A DNA stretch of 64,000 bases from Caulobacteraceae bacterium (lineage in GTDB: Bacteria; Pseudomonadota; Alphaproteobacteria; Caulobacterales; Caulobacteraceae): positions 1 through 64,000 of the forward strand of contig JAIESL010000022.1 of assembly GCA_019746095.1 (NCBI GenBank), given 5' to 3'. Of this stretch, positions 18,454 through 27,118 are shown piece by piece (position 1 is the stretch's first letter; each line of letters begins with the position of its first letter). The notes under the pieces were generated by a model that was not told the origin of the DNA, ran no database searches, and was given only the letters and a program-made list of their open reading frames with translations. Both the position numbers and the translations under genes were made by a program.

Positions 18454-19266
18454 ATGAGCCTGCCGTCACGGTCGCGCCCCCTGGTGCTGATCACCGGCGC
18501 CTCCGCCGGCATCGGCGCGGCCCTCGCAAGGCTCTATGCCGAAAAGGGCTGGGACCTGATCCTGACCGCGCGGCGTGAGGCCCCGCTGCAGGCGCTGGCC
18601 GACGAACTGGCCCTTTCGGGGGCCGCCTCGACCATCCTGACCGACGATCTCGCCGACCCGACCGCTCCCCGCCGGCTGTTCGACGCCATCCAGGCCCGGG
18701 GCCTGGCAGTCGACGGCCTGATCAACAACGCCGGCTTCAGCCGCACCGCCGGCTTCCTCAACACCGACCCGGCGGCCCACAGGGCGATGATCCAGGTCAT
18801 GTTGGCCGCGCCGGTCGAGCTTGCCCGGCTGTTCGCCCCCGGTATGGTCGAGCGCGGCTTCGGCCGCATCCTCAATGTCGCCTCCCTCGCCGGTCAGATG
18901 CCTGCGACCGGCGGCGACACCCTGTATGGTCCGATCAAGTCCTTCCTTATCAAGGCGTCCCAGGGCCTGCACCTCGAGCTGCGCGGCACCGGCGTTCACG
19001 TCACCGCCCTTTGCCCCGGCTACACCCTGACCGAATTCCACGACGTGAACGGCACCCGCGAGCAGGTCTCATCGGCCTATCCCCCCTGGATGTGGCAGAC
19101 CGCCGAACATGTCGCGCGCGTCGGTTACGAGGCCTGCGAGGCCAACCGGCCGAAGGTCACCCCGGGCCTCATCAACAATCTGCTGGCCGGCCTGGCCAAA
19201 CACCTGCCCGACCGGGTGGCGCTGCGCATGGTCGGCGGCCATGCGAAACGGCTGAAGCGGATCTGA
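18454..19266 (+). CDS. Short-chain dehydrogenase/reductase
   Basis: This 270-aa Rossmann-fold oxidoreductase has the cofactor motif 'TGASAGIG' near the N-terminus, 'NNAGFS' in the middle, a catalytic serine in 'NVASLAG' and the YxxxK pair in 'YGPIK'. The substrate cannot be told from sequence. The architecture is that of the classical DltE/YqjQ-like group acting on small ketones or acyl groups. It follows the Rrf2 regulator with a 1-bp gap, so it is probably under that regulator. It converges on the marC-type gene with only 6 bp between stops. Confidence 0.92.
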   Translation: MSLPSRSRPLVLITGASAGIGAALARLYAEKGWDLILTARREAPLQALADELALSGAASTILTDDLADPTAPRRLFDAIQARGLAVDGLINNAGFSRTAGFLNTDPAAHRAMIQVMLAAPVELARLFAPGMVERGFGRILNVASLAGQMPATGGDTLYGPIKSFLIKASQGLHLELRGTGVHVTALCPGYTLTEFHDVNGTREQVSSAYPPWMWQTAEHVARVGYEACEANRPKVTPGLINNLLAGLAKHLPDRVALRMVGGHAKRLKRI

Positions 19267-19272
19267 TCCGCC

Positions 19273-19971
19273 TCAGTGCCCGCCGTCCGGATACGGCGTC
19301 GTAACCGCGCCCGAGATCATGCCCGGGATGGCCTCCGACAGGCCCAGCAGGATGAACTGGATGGCCAGGGCGCACAGGATCAGGCCCAGCACCCGGACGA
19401 TGATCGACATGCCGACCTCGCCCAGAACCCGGCTGATCGGCCCCGTCAGGGCGAAACAGAGGAAGGTGGCGATACAGGCGGCGGCGATGGCCACCATGCC
19501 CGCAACCTGGCCCTGATAGCCGATCTTGGAGGCCTCACCCGCCTGGATGATGATGGTCGAGATCGCCCCCGGACCGATCATCAGGGGCATGGCGAAAGGC
19601 ACGACCAGCCGCTGGAACCGCCGCCGCGCATAGCCGCGAACATCGGCGGGACTGCTGTCCGCATCGTTGTCAGCGAAGGACTTCAGGAAGTCATCGCGGG
19701 TCATGTCGAGACCCAGGAGCAGCAACAGAATGCCGCCGGCGATGCGGAAGGCCGCCAGGGAAATGCCGAAGAACTGCAGCAGGCCCAGGCCGGTGACGAA
19801 GAAGAAGGCCAGAAAGGCGGCGGCGAACAGGCAGATCAAGGCCGAGACCGAGAGCCGCTGGCGCATCGAGGCACCGGCCGTGGCGGCGGCGAAGATCGGA
19901 ATATTGCCGATCGGATCCACCAGGGCGAACAGCGCCACGAACAGGTTGACGCCCAGATCGACCGCGTCCAT
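19273..19971 (-). CDS. MarC-family integral membrane protein
   Basis: This 232-aa protein has about six membrane helices and the family signatures 'FVALFALVDPIGNIPIFAAATAG' near the start and 'PFAMPLMIGPGAISTIII' in the middle. MarC/YchE/YhgN proteins are multi-spanning membrane proteins whose substrate is not settled; the older link to multiple antibiotic resistance was withdrawn. Starts are divergent with pyrF across 95 bp. Confidence 0.92.
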   Translation of the reverse strand: MDAVDLGVNLFVALFALVDPIGNIPIFAAATAGASMRQRLSVSALICLFAAAFLAFFFVTGLGLLQFFGISLAAFRIAGGILLLLLGLDMTRDDFLKSFADNDADSSPADVRGYARRRFQRLVVPFAMPLMIGPGAISTIIIQAGEASKIGYQGQVAGMVAIAAACIATFLCFALTGPISRVLGEVGMSIIVRVLGLILCALAIQFILLGLSEAIPGMISGAVTTPYPDGGH

Positions 19972-20066
19972 TTGCTGACCTCGCCCTGCAATTCACCCAA
20001 CCACGGTCCATCAAGGCTGACAGACGTGCGCGCGTCCAGCCCTAACGGTTCGACAGGAGTGACGCC

Positions 20067-20792
20067 ATGACCCGCGTACTGACCGATCCGCGCCTGATCG
20101 TCGGCCTCGACCTGCCGTCGCTCGACGCCGCGCGGGCCATGGTGGACCGTCTGGGCGCGACGATCAGCGCCTACAAGATCGGTCTGACCCTTCTGGCCCG
20201 GCCCGGCGGCGTCGCCTTGGCCCACGACCTTCGGGCCGCCGGCAAGACAGTCTTCCAGGACTGGAAACTGCACGACATCGGGGCCCAGGTCGAAGGCGCG
20301 GCCCGCGCCGTGGCTGAAGGCGGCTGCGATCTGCTGACCGTCCATGCCGAGCCGCAGGTGATGCGCGGTGCGGTCAAGGGGCGCGACGCGGCAGGGACGG
20401 ACACCAGACTGCTGGCCGTCACCGTCCTGACCAGCCTGTCCGACGCCGACCTGACCGACATCGGCTATGGATTTTCGGCCCGGGATCTCGTGGAGCGGCG
20501 GGTACGGCAGGCCCTGGACTGCGGCGTGGACGGTGTTGTCTCTAGCCCGCTCGAGGCGGCCCGTGTCCGCGAAATCGCCCTGGCGGCGGGACGGCCCGAC
20601 TTTCTGATCGTCACACCCGGTGTCCGGCCCGAGGGGGCCGACAAGGGCGATCAGCAGCGTGTGGCCACGCCGCGCGCGGCGCTGGAGGCCGGGGCCACCC
20701 ACCTGGTCGTGGCCCGACCTGTAGTCGGGGCCGACAATCCGCTGCTGGCGGCCTCGGCCATCGTCGAATCGATCGACGGAATCGCCCGCTAG
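20067..20792 (+). CDS. pyrF: Orotidine 5'-phosphate decarboxylase
   Basis: PyrF converts OMP to UMP, the last step of de novo pyrimidine synthesis. The catalytic D-x-K-x-x-D array is D65-W-K67-L-H-D70 in 'DWKLHDIG'. The phosphate-binding end 'TPGVRPEGADKGDQQRVATP' and 'VVARPVVGADNPLLAA' match the bacterial family. 241 aa is a normal length. An AGGAG lies 8 nt upstream of the ATG. The gene ends 5 bp before the convergent glycine-rich protein gene. Confidence 0.97.
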   Translation: MTRVLTDPRLIVGLDLPSLDAARAMVDRLGATISAYKIGLTLLARPGGVALAHDLRAAGKTVFQDWKLHDIGAQVEGAARAVAEGGCDLLTVHAEPQVMRGAVKGRDAAGTDTRLLAVTVLTSLSDADLTDIGYGFSARDLVERRVRQALDCGVDGVVSSPLEAARVREIALAAGRPDFLIVTPGVRPEGADKGDQQRVATPRAALEAGATHLVVARPVVGADNPLLAASAIVESIDGIAR

Positions 20793-20797
20793 AACCC

Positions 20798-21676
20798 TTA
20801 GCCGCGCTCGCCGGGCTCCTGGCTGTAGTGCTGGCGCGGCGGTTGCGACGGACGGGGCCGTTCCGGCCGATAGGGGCGCGCAGGCGGTGCCGGCGGCTCA
20901 TAGCGGGGCGGTTCAGGGATATAGGCCGGTGGATAGGGCGCACCGTATCCGCCGTCAGGGTCGCAGTCGCAGTCACGCGACGGGCCGCCCTGGTAGCCGC
21001 CTCCCCGGGACGAGTCCTCGCGATACGATTCCCGGCGCTCGTAGGACCCGTAGCGCTCGTAAGACCGTGACTCCTCATGGGAGCCATGGTCCTCCTCCCG
21101 GCGGGCGCCGCCGCAGCTGTGGCGTTCGCTGTGGCCGTAGCGTCCGCCACGATCGACATCGACCGCACATCCGCCGCTGTTCGCTACACAGGCCGGGGCC
21201 CGGCGACCCGTGCGGCCGAACCCGGCAACGACATAGCCGAACGGCGCACTGGCGCAGGTCCGGCCCTCATAGACCTCTTCATTGTAGATCGGGCCGCCGC
21301 CGTAGTAGCCGCCGCCGTCCCCGCCATAGCCGCCGCCGACATAGACCGTGCCGCCGCCGTAGCCACCGCCTCCGAAACCGCCCCGGAAACCACCCATGTC
21401 ATAGGTGCGGGCGTTGAAATAGCTCCCGGCAGAGGCTCCCGCATAGGCGTTCGCATTGGCGTTGGCGTTGACGTTCACATTGATGTTGCCGGTGTAGCCG
21501 CCGCCGTGATGGGGCGGGGGTGGCGCGGGTGGCGGATGACCCCCGCCACCGCCGCATCCACCGCCGCAGCCACCACCACCGCCCGGATGGCCGCCGCCGT
21601 GCGGTTCCCCGGCCAGGGCGGGGCTCGCCACAAGGATCAGAAGCGCGGCGCCGACCGCGGCGTTGAGTATGCGCAT
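20798..21676 (-). CDS. Exported glycine-rich low-complexity protein
   Basis: This 292-aa protein starts with a clear signal peptide (ILNAAVGAALLILVASPALAG). The mature part has Gly/His/Pro-rich runs with cysteine pairs (GGGGGCGGGCGGGGG), an Asn/Ala repeat (NVNVNANANANAYAGAS), Gly/Tyr-rich repeats, one short ordered-looking segment with four cysteines ('RTCASAPFGYVVAGFGRTGR' to 'GGCAVDVDRG'), then a charged Ser/Arg/Tyr region and a Pro/Arg/Tyr tail. I do not recognise the family. Surface or periplasmic matrix-type proteins have this composition. The function is unknown. Confidence 0.8.
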   Translation of the reverse strand: MRILNAAVGAALLILVASPALAGEPHGGGHPGGGGGCGGGCGGGGGHPPPAPPPPHHGGGYTGNINVNVNANANANAYAGASAGSYFNARTYDMGGFRGGFGGGGYGGGTVYVGGGYGGDGGGYYGGGPIYNEEVYEGRTCASAPFGYVVAGFGRTGRRAPACVANSGGCAVDVDRGGRYGHSERHSCGGARREEDHGSHEESRSYERYGSYERRESYREDSSRGGGYQGGPSRDCDCDPDGGYGAPYPPAYIPEPPRYEPPAPPARPYRPERPRPSQPPRQHYSQEPGERG

Positions 21677-21841
21677 CACCCGAACTCCAGTTCGGAGTCG
21701 TTTTAAGCTTTCGGAAACCAACTGATCCGGGCTTGCACCGAGCGGGCGAAAGGTGGCGCGCCCTTTCCCCTCAAGGCAGCCAATTTAACCATGGTGCCCA
21801 ACATTCCGGGGCACAGGCCGGGGACCGCATCAACGAGCCGG

Positions 21842-22078
21842 TCAGAAATCGATGGCCAGACCCTTCTTCTCCCAGTCGCCATAGCGGGTGGGTTCTGGTC
21901 CGCGCGGGCCGCCATGTTCGGGCGGCAAACCGGTCTCTCCACCTGTCGCACGGCGCTCGGCGGCCTCCAGCAGGGCCCGGCGCGCGGCCTCCGTCAGGGG
22001 TCGTTCGGGGGTGGCATGGGGCACGTCGGCGTTGAACGCCGGGGGGGGCGCGTCGTCGGGGGTGGGATGATCGGTCAC
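21842..22078 (-). CDS. SDHAF4-family (DUF1674) succinate dehydrogenase assembly factor
   Basis: This 78-aa protein ends in the hallmark 'GPEPTRYGDWEKKGLAIDF', the conserved C-terminus of the DUF1674/SDHAF4 family. In mitochondria SDHAF4 binds flavinylated SdhA before complex II assembly; the bacterial role is inferred from that. The chosen start is GTG 22078, which opens 'TDHPTPDDAPPPAFN' and has a purine-rich GGCGAGG upstream. The frame stays open further back into htpX, which I reject. No sdh genes are nearby. It is divergent from htpX. Confidence 0.88.
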   Translation of the reverse strand: MTDHPTPDDAPPPAFNADVPHATPERPLTEAARRALLEAAERRATGGETGLPPEHGGPRGPEPTRYGDWEKKGLAIDF

Positions 22079-22165
22079 AGCGGCCTCGCCTTGAGCCTGG
22101 GCGTTGAACCGGACACATGAGGTGTCTGCCTCTCCGGCGCCAGTTGCGATCACCTGTTTCGTGCG

Positions 22166-23131
22166 ATGAACCACTTCAAGACCTTCACCCTGCTGGCGGC
22201 CCTGACCGCCCTGTTCGTCGGCCTGGGCTATCTGCTGGGCGGGCCGACAGGCATGCTGATCGCCCTCGTGTTGGCCGGCGGGATGAATCTGGTCAGCTAC
22301 TGGAATGCCGACAAGATCGTGCTGAAGATGTACCGGGCCCAGCCGGTCGACGAGCAGCATTCCAATGCCGTGGTCCGAGCCTATGTGGCCGATGTGGTGC
22401 AGATGGCGCGCGATGCCGGCCTGCCGCGCCCCGTCATCGCGATCATCCCCAACGACCAGCCCAACGCCTTCGCCACCGGCCGGAATCCCGAGAACGCCGC
22501 CGTCTGCGCCACCACCGGCCTGCTGGACATGCTAACCCGTGCCGAGATCCGCGGGGTGATGGCCCACGAACTGGCGCATGTGAAGAACCGCGACACCCTG
22601 ATCATGACCGTCACGGCCACGGTCGCCGGGGCCATTGCCGCCCTGGCCAATTTTGCGATGTTCTTCGGCGGCGGCGACCGCGAACGGCCCGGCGGGATCA
22701 TCGGGACCCTGGCCCTGATGATACTGGCCCCCATGGCCGCCGGCCTGGTGCAGATGGCCATCAGCCGTGGCCGTGAGTATGAGGCTGACCGCGTCGGCGC
22801 CGAGATCGCCGGAGATCCCCAGGCGCTCGCCTCCGCCCTGCAGAAGATCGACGGCCACGCCCGCCGGATCGTCAATCTGACCGCCGAGCGCAATCCGGCC
22901 TCGGGCCAGCTGTTCATCATCAACCCGCTGGCCGGCCGCGGAGCCGACAACCTGTTCTCAACCCATCCCGCCACCGGCAACCGGGTCAAGGCTCTGATGG
23001 CCCTGGGCGTGACGATGGGGTCGACGCCCCGAACGGAGCCCCTCGCCGCGGTCTCGTTTGGAGCCGTCTCGACCAGCGTGCCGTCCACCCCGGCACCGGA
23101 CGCGCCGCCCCCCCGGGGGCCTTGGGGCTGA
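22166..23131 (+). CDS. htpX: Membrane-bound zinc metalloprotease HtpX (M48)
   Basis: HtpX degrades misfolded inner-membrane proteins. The 321-aa protein has two N-terminal membrane helices, the zinc motif HELAH at residues 134-138, another pair of helices around '[15 protein letters not shown]' and '[17 protein letters not shown]', and the third zinc-ligand region '[13 protein letters not shown]'. The C-terminal '[15 protein letters not shown]' is typical. A Pro/Ala-rich tail of about 35 residues follows. Confidence 0.95.
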   Translation: MNHFKTFTLLAALTALFVGLGYLLGGPTGMLIALVLAGGMNLVSYWNADKIVLKMYRAQPVDEQHSNAVVRAYVADVVQMARDAGLPRPVIAIIPNDQPNAFATGRNPENAAVCATTGLLDMLTRAEIRGVMAHELAHVKNRDTLIMTVTATVAGAIAALANFAMFFGGGDRERPGGIIGTLALMILAPMAAGLVQMAISRGREYEADRVGAEIAGDPQALASALQKIDGHARRIVNLTAERNPASGQLFIINPLAGRGADNLFSTHPATGNRVKALMALGVTMGSTPRTEPLAAVSFGAVSTSVPSTPAPDAPPPRGPWG

Positions 23132-23228
23132 ACCTGCCCCATTCCCGCCCTTGCATCGCAGGGCGTCTGGTTCTTTAAGCGCGCGCACACGCCCCCAACG
23201 CCTCCCCGCGTTCGCCTAAGGACCCGCC

Positions 23229-24461
23229 ATGACCCAGACCGCACCCAGGAAGGTCGTCCTCGCCTATTCCGGCGGTCTCGACACCTCGATCATCCTGAAA
23301 TGGCTGCAGACCGAATACGGCGCGGAGGTCGTGACCTTCACCGCCGACCTCGGCCAGGGCGAGGAGCTGGCACCGGCGCGCGAGAAGGCGCTGAAGATGG
23401 GCATCAAGCCCGGGAACATCTTCATCGACGACCTGCGCGAGGAGTTCGTGCGCGACTACGTCTTCCCGATGTTCCGCGCCAACGCCCTGTATGAGGGCCA
23501 GTACCTGCTCGGCACCTCGATCGCCCGGCCCCTGATCGCCAAACGCCAGATCGAGATCGCCCGCATGGTCGGCGCTGACGCCGTCTGTCACGGCGCGACC
23601 GGCAAGGGCAACGACCAGGTCCGCTTCGAGCTCGGCTACTATGCCCTTGAGCCCGACATCCGCGTCATCGCCCCCTGGCGCGAATGGGACTTCAAGAGCC
23701 GTGAACACCTGCTGGACTTCGCGGAGAAGCACCAGATTCCGATCGCCAAGGACAAGCGCGGCGAGGCCCCGTTCAGCGTCGACGCCAATCTTCTGCACTC
23801 GTCCAGCGAGGGCAAGGTGCTTGAGGATCCATCGGTCGAGGCCCCGGAGTTCGTGCACCAGCGCACCCTCTCGCCGGAAGACGCGCCGGACGTCGCCACC
23901 GTCATCACCATCGGCTTTGAAAAGGGCGACGCCGTCTCGATCAACGGCGAGATCCTGTCGCCGGCCACCCTGCTGACCGCCCTCAACCAGTACGGCCACG
24001 ACAACGGCATCGGCCGGCTCGACCTGGTCGAGAACCGCTTCGTCGGCATGAAGTCGCGCGGCGTCTATGAGACCCCGGGCGGCACCATCCTGCTGGCCGC
24101 CCACCGCGGCATCGAGTCCATCACCCTCGACGGCGGGGCCATGCATCTGAAGGACGAGCTGGCCGTCCGATACGCCCACCTAATCTACAACGGCTTCTGG
24201 TTCTCGCCGGAGCGCGAGATGCTCCAGGCCGCCATCGACCACTCGCAGGCGAAGGTTTCCGGCACGGTCCGGGTCAAGCTCTACAAGGGCAACTGCACCG
24301 TCATCGGCCGTGAGAGCGAAAACAGCCTCTACGACCAGGAACTGGTCACCTTCGAGGACGGGGCTGTTGCCTATGACCAGAAGGACGCCGCCGGCTTCAT
24401 CAAGCTGAACGCCCTGCGCCTTCGCGTGCTGGGCAAGCGGGACGCGCGCGACCGGGGCTAG
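23229..24461 (+). CDS. argG: Argininosuccinate synthase
   Basis: ArgG joins citrulline and aspartate with ATP in arginine synthesis. The N-type ATP-pyrophosphatase loop is '[11 protein letters not shown]' at residues 11-21. '[16 protein letters not shown]'-type residues appear as '[21 protein letters not shown]'. The 410-aa length is typical. An AAGGA lies about 8 nt before the ATG. It stands alone in its transcription direction, with 97 bp upstream that hold no feature I can name. Confidence 0.98.
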   Translation: MTQTAPRKVVLAYSGGLDTSIILKWLQTEYGAEVVTFTADLGQGEELAPAREKALKMGIKPGNIFIDDLREEFVRDYVFPMFRANALYEGQYLLGTSIARPLIAKRQIEIARMVGADAVCHGATGKGNDQVRFELGYYALEPDIRVIAPWREWDFKSREHLLDFAEKHQIPIAKDKRGEAPFSVDANLLHSSSEGKVLEDPSVEAPEFVHQRTLSPEDAPDVATVITIGFEKGDAVSINGEILSPATLLTALNQYGHDNGIGRLDLVENRFVGMKSRGVYETPGGTILLAAHRGIESITLDGGAMHLKDELAVRYAHLIYNGFWFSPEREMLQAAIDHSQAKVSGTVRVKLYKGNCTVIGRESENSLYDQELVTFEDGAVAYDQKDAAGFIKLNALRLRVLGKRDARDRG

Positions 24462-24549
24462 AATTCCATCGCCTGCTCGCGCTTTCGCGGGATCGGCACC
24501 ACCCTGTCGTCGGGAGGAAAGGCTCCCGCGACGTTTTCAGGACCCTGTC

Positions 24550-24996
24550 ATGTCTCTTCGTACCGTCCTCGCTGTCGCCGCCTTCCTGGCGCTCGCGACC
24601 CCCGTCCTGGCCCAGACCGCTCCGGCCGCGGATCCCGTCGCCGAAGCCGCCGGGGCTGAAGCCGCCTTCGAGGCCAGGGCCGAGGCCTTCCAGCAGGCCA
24701 TGGGGACCATGGAAGGAGAGATGCGGACCGCCCTGACGGCGGCCGGCGCAGATCGGGTGAAGGCCAATGCCGACCTCGACGCCATCGCCGCCCGCTATCA
24801 GCCGCAGGCCGACGCCTTCGCCAATGACCTGGACGCCTTCATCACCTCCCAGCTGCCGGTGATGCCGCCGGAGGCCCAGGCGCAGATGGCCCAGATGGGT
24901 CCGGCCCTGCGCGCCCAGATCACCGGCGCCCCGGCGACGATCAAGGCTGGACTGATCCAGCAGGCCGCCGCCGCTGCGCCCGCAGCGCCGCAGTAA
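24550..24996 (+). CDS. Small exported alanine-rich helical protein (copy 1 of 2)
   Basis: This 148-aa protein has a signal peptide (RTVLAVAAFLALATPVLAQ). The mature part is helical and rich in Ala, Glu and Gln, with 'AAFEARAEAFQQAM' and 'IAARYQPQADAFANDLDAFI'. It shares its layout with the next gene, which suggests a tandem duplication. No known domain is recognised. The likely location is the periplasm. Confidence 0.8.
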   Translation: MSLRTVLAVAAFLALATPVLAQTAPAADPVAEAAGAEAAFEARAEAFQQAMGTMEGEMRTALTAAGADRVKANADLDAIAARYQPQADAFANDLDAFITSQLPVMPPEAQAQMAQMGPALRAQITGAPATIKAGLIQQAAAAAPAAPQ

Positions 24997-25107
24997 CCCG
25001 TTGATCCGGCAAGGCGGCGGGCGCGATCCCGTCGCCTTACCGCGATTTCACTTGAGGCCGACCCGTGTTCGGCGGACCTTGGCGGCGACCTCTTACGGAG
25101 CGCCGTC

Positions 25108-25665
25108 ATGATCAAGGCCCTGTCCCTCGCCGCCGCCCTCACCCTGCTGCCGATGTCGGCCGCTGTCGCCCAGGAGGCGCGCGGTCCGTCCGAAGACGCC
25201 ATCGAAGCGGCCGCCCAGGCCTTCGAGGCCCGGATGGAGGCGTTCGGCACACGCGCCGAGGCCATTTCCGAAGACGCCGCCCTGACCGAGGCCCAGCGCG
25301 AATCCCGGATTGCCGCCCTCTGGTCCGAATACCAGCCTGATGTCACCGCCTTCACCGCCGTGGTGACCCAGCACGCCTCGACCATCGCGGCCCAGGCCCT
25401 GGCCGCTATCGATGTCGAGGCCGTCGTCGCCCAGGCCCTCTCGGCGGTCGAGACCTCAGGGGCCCTGGCCAGTGCGCAAGGCATGGCCGCCAACGGCGCC
25501 TGGGCCTCGAACGACCCCGAGCACATGGCCACCTACGGCCTGATGGCCGACTATGCGCTCGGCACCGTCCTGGACTCCCTGGATGAGGCCGAGGACTCGC
25601 GGGATGCGGCCGATACGGCCGATCAGGAGGCTGCCCCCGAGGCGACCCAACCCCGCGCCGACTGA
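25108..25665 (+). CDS. Small exported alanine-rich helical protein (copy 2 of 2)
   Basis: This 185-aa protein has a signal peptide ending near AAVAQ. The mature part has 'QAFEARMEAFGTRAEAI' and 'IAALWSEYQPDVTAFTAVVTQH', matching the 'AFEAR.EAF' and 'YQP...AF' blocks of the gene before it. It then has its own acidic C-terminal extension of about 50 residues. Function unknown. An upstream GGAGCG is a plausible ribosome site. The pair stands between argG and a LysE-type transporter, and context gives no functional hint. Confidence 0.8.
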   Translation: MIKALSLAAALTLLPMSAAVAQEARGPSEDAIEAAAQAFEARMEAFGTRAEAISEDAALTEAQRESRIAALWSEYQPDVTAFTAVVTQHASTIAAQALAAIDVEAVVAQALSAVETSGALASAQGMAANGAWASNDPEHMATYGLMADYALGTVLDSLDEAEDSRDAADTADQEAAPEATQPRAD

Positions 25666-25764
25666 GCGGCCCGTCCGGCGCAGCCGGGCAACACACCCCG
25701 CCGAACCGGTCGATGAGACCCCACCGGGCTTGACCCTGCCCTGCGTCGGTCCGACAGCACGGCC

Positions 25765-26397
25765 ATGGCCAGCCTGCCCGTCGATCCGCACCTGTATCTG
25801 ACCTTTCTGGGGGTCATGGCGGTGATGGCGGTCACCCCGGGGCCGGCCAATCTGTTCTCGGTCGCCAACGGCGTCCAGCGCGGCAAGGCCGCCGCCATGG
25901 CCGGCGTCCTCGGGATGAACGCCGCGACCCTCGTCTGGTTCGGCGCCGCAGCCCTGGGCCTCGGGACCCTGGTCGTCGCCCTGCCGGACGTCTTCCGCCT
26001 GATCTCGATCGGCGGTGCCCTCTATGTGGCCTGGCTCGGGATCAATGCCCTGCGGGGGGCCTTCCGGAACGCCGCTGATCCGGAGGCGCCGATGATACGC
26101 CTGGGCCGCAGCGCCCTCGTCGACGGCTTCATGGTCCAGATCGCCAATCCCAAGGCCGTGCTGTTCTTCACCGCCGTCCTGCCGCCCTTCATGGATGTGA
26201 CCCGCCCGGCCGCCCCGCAGCTGGCCCTGTTTGCCCTCGCCACCATCGGCATGGACGTCCTGACCATGTCCGCCTACGGTCTGGGCGGCGCAGCCTTGGC
26301 GCGGCGGATGGGTGAACCCCGCTTCCGCAAGGGTTTCGCCCTGCTGACCGGCATCCTTCTGCTGGCCGCTGCCGTACTTATTGTTTCGCGCTTATAG
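25765..26397 (+). CDS. LysE/RhtB-family amino-acid exporter
   Basis: This 210-aa inner-membrane protein has about six helices and the family N-terminus 'VMAVTPGPANLFSVANGVQRG', followed by 'LYVAWLGINALRGAFR' and 'DGFMVQIANPKAVLFFTAVLPPF'. LysE/RhtB proteins export amino acids or derivatives such as homoserine, threonine or lysine. The substrate here is not predictable. Confidence 0.93.
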   Translation: MASLPVDPHLYLTFLGVMAVMAVTPGPANLFSVANGVQRGKAAAMAGVLGMNAATLVWFGAAALGLGTLVVALPDVFRLISIGGALYVAWLGINALRGAFRNAADPEAPMIRLGRSALVDGFMVQIANPKAVLFFTAVLPPFMDVTRPAAPQLALFALATIGMDVLTMSAYGLGGAALARRMGEPRFRKGFALLTGILLLAAAVLIVSRL

Positions 26398-26479
26398 TGA
26401 CTTGCAGGTATCCGGAACCACGCCGCCCATTTCCCGTTCAGCCGACAGGGTCCGCCCCGTCGCCTCAAGGAGAACTCCC

Positions 26480-27028
26480 ATGCGACTTCGTTTCCTCAAG
26501 CCCGCCCTGCTGGCGGTGACGGCGGCCCTGGCCCTGTCCGCCTGCGCCACGGCCACCCCCTACGGCCCGGCCGGGGTCGACAGCCGCTACGGCTATTCCG
26601 AGCAGCGGGTCGATGCCGACCGCTATCGCGTCAATTTCGCGGGCAATTCGGTCACCTCGCGCGAGCAGGTCGAGATGGCCCTGCTGCTCCGCGCCGCCGA
26701 GATCACGGCCGAGAACGGATTCGACTGGTTCTCGACCGTCAACCGCGCCACCGATCGCGACGTGCGCCTGCAGGGGATTCCTGATCCCTTCTTTCGTGAC
26801 CGCTACAGCCCCTTCTGGGGTCCGTCCTGGCGCTTCTACAGCCGTGGGTCCTGGAGCCTGTGGGGTGACCCCTTCGGCCGCGACTTCGATGTGCGGGAGA
26901 TCGACCGGTTCGAAGCCTCGGCCGAGATCGTCATGGGCCGCGGTGCCAAGCCCGCCGGCGACGCCAACGCCTTCGACGCCCGCGAAGTGATCCAGAACCT
27001 CGGGCCTCGGGTGACGCGGGCGATGTGA
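26480..27028 (+). CDS. CC0125/CC1285-type lipoprotein
   Basis: This 182-aa protein has a lipoprotein signal ending in the lipobox LSAC. The mature segment 'GYSEQRVDADRYRVNFAGNS' and 'LLLRAAEITAENGFDWF' matches a lipoprotein family common in Caulobacterales and other alphaproteobacteria. The next part is Trp/Phe/Arg-rich ('PFWGPSWRFYSRGSWSLWGDPFG') and the C-terminus returns to 'RFEASAEIVMGRG'. AAGGAG lies 7 nt before the ATG. The molecular role is unknown. Confidence 0.87.
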   Translation: MRLRFLKPALLAVTAALALSACATATPYGPAGVDSRYGYSEQRVDADRYRVNFAGNSVTSREQVEMALLLRAAEITAENGFDWFSTVNRATDRDVRLQGIPDPFFRDRYSPFWGPSWRFYSRGSWSLWGDPFGRDFDVREIDRFEASAEIVMGRGAKPAGDANAFDAREVIQNLGPRVTRAM

Positions 27029-27033
27029 GAAGC

Positions 27034-27111
27034 GGTGATTGGTGATTGGTGGCTGGTGGCTGGCGAGTCATCGACGGCGGCTCAAACCCTGATCACCAAT
27101 CACCAACCACC
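27034..27111. repeat. Long inverted repeat between convergent genes
   Basis: The arm at 27034-27052 (GGTGATTGGTGATTGGTGG) pairs with 27093-27111 in 17 of 19 positions. Each arm is itself made of short TGATTGG/TGGCTGG direct repeats, and the loop is about 40 nt. It sits between the stop codons of the lipoprotein gene and the DUF6065 gene. A bidirectional transcription-ending structure is one reading; a dispersed repeat is the other. There is no T-run next to it. Confidence 0.75.
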
Positions 27112-27118
27112 CGACACC

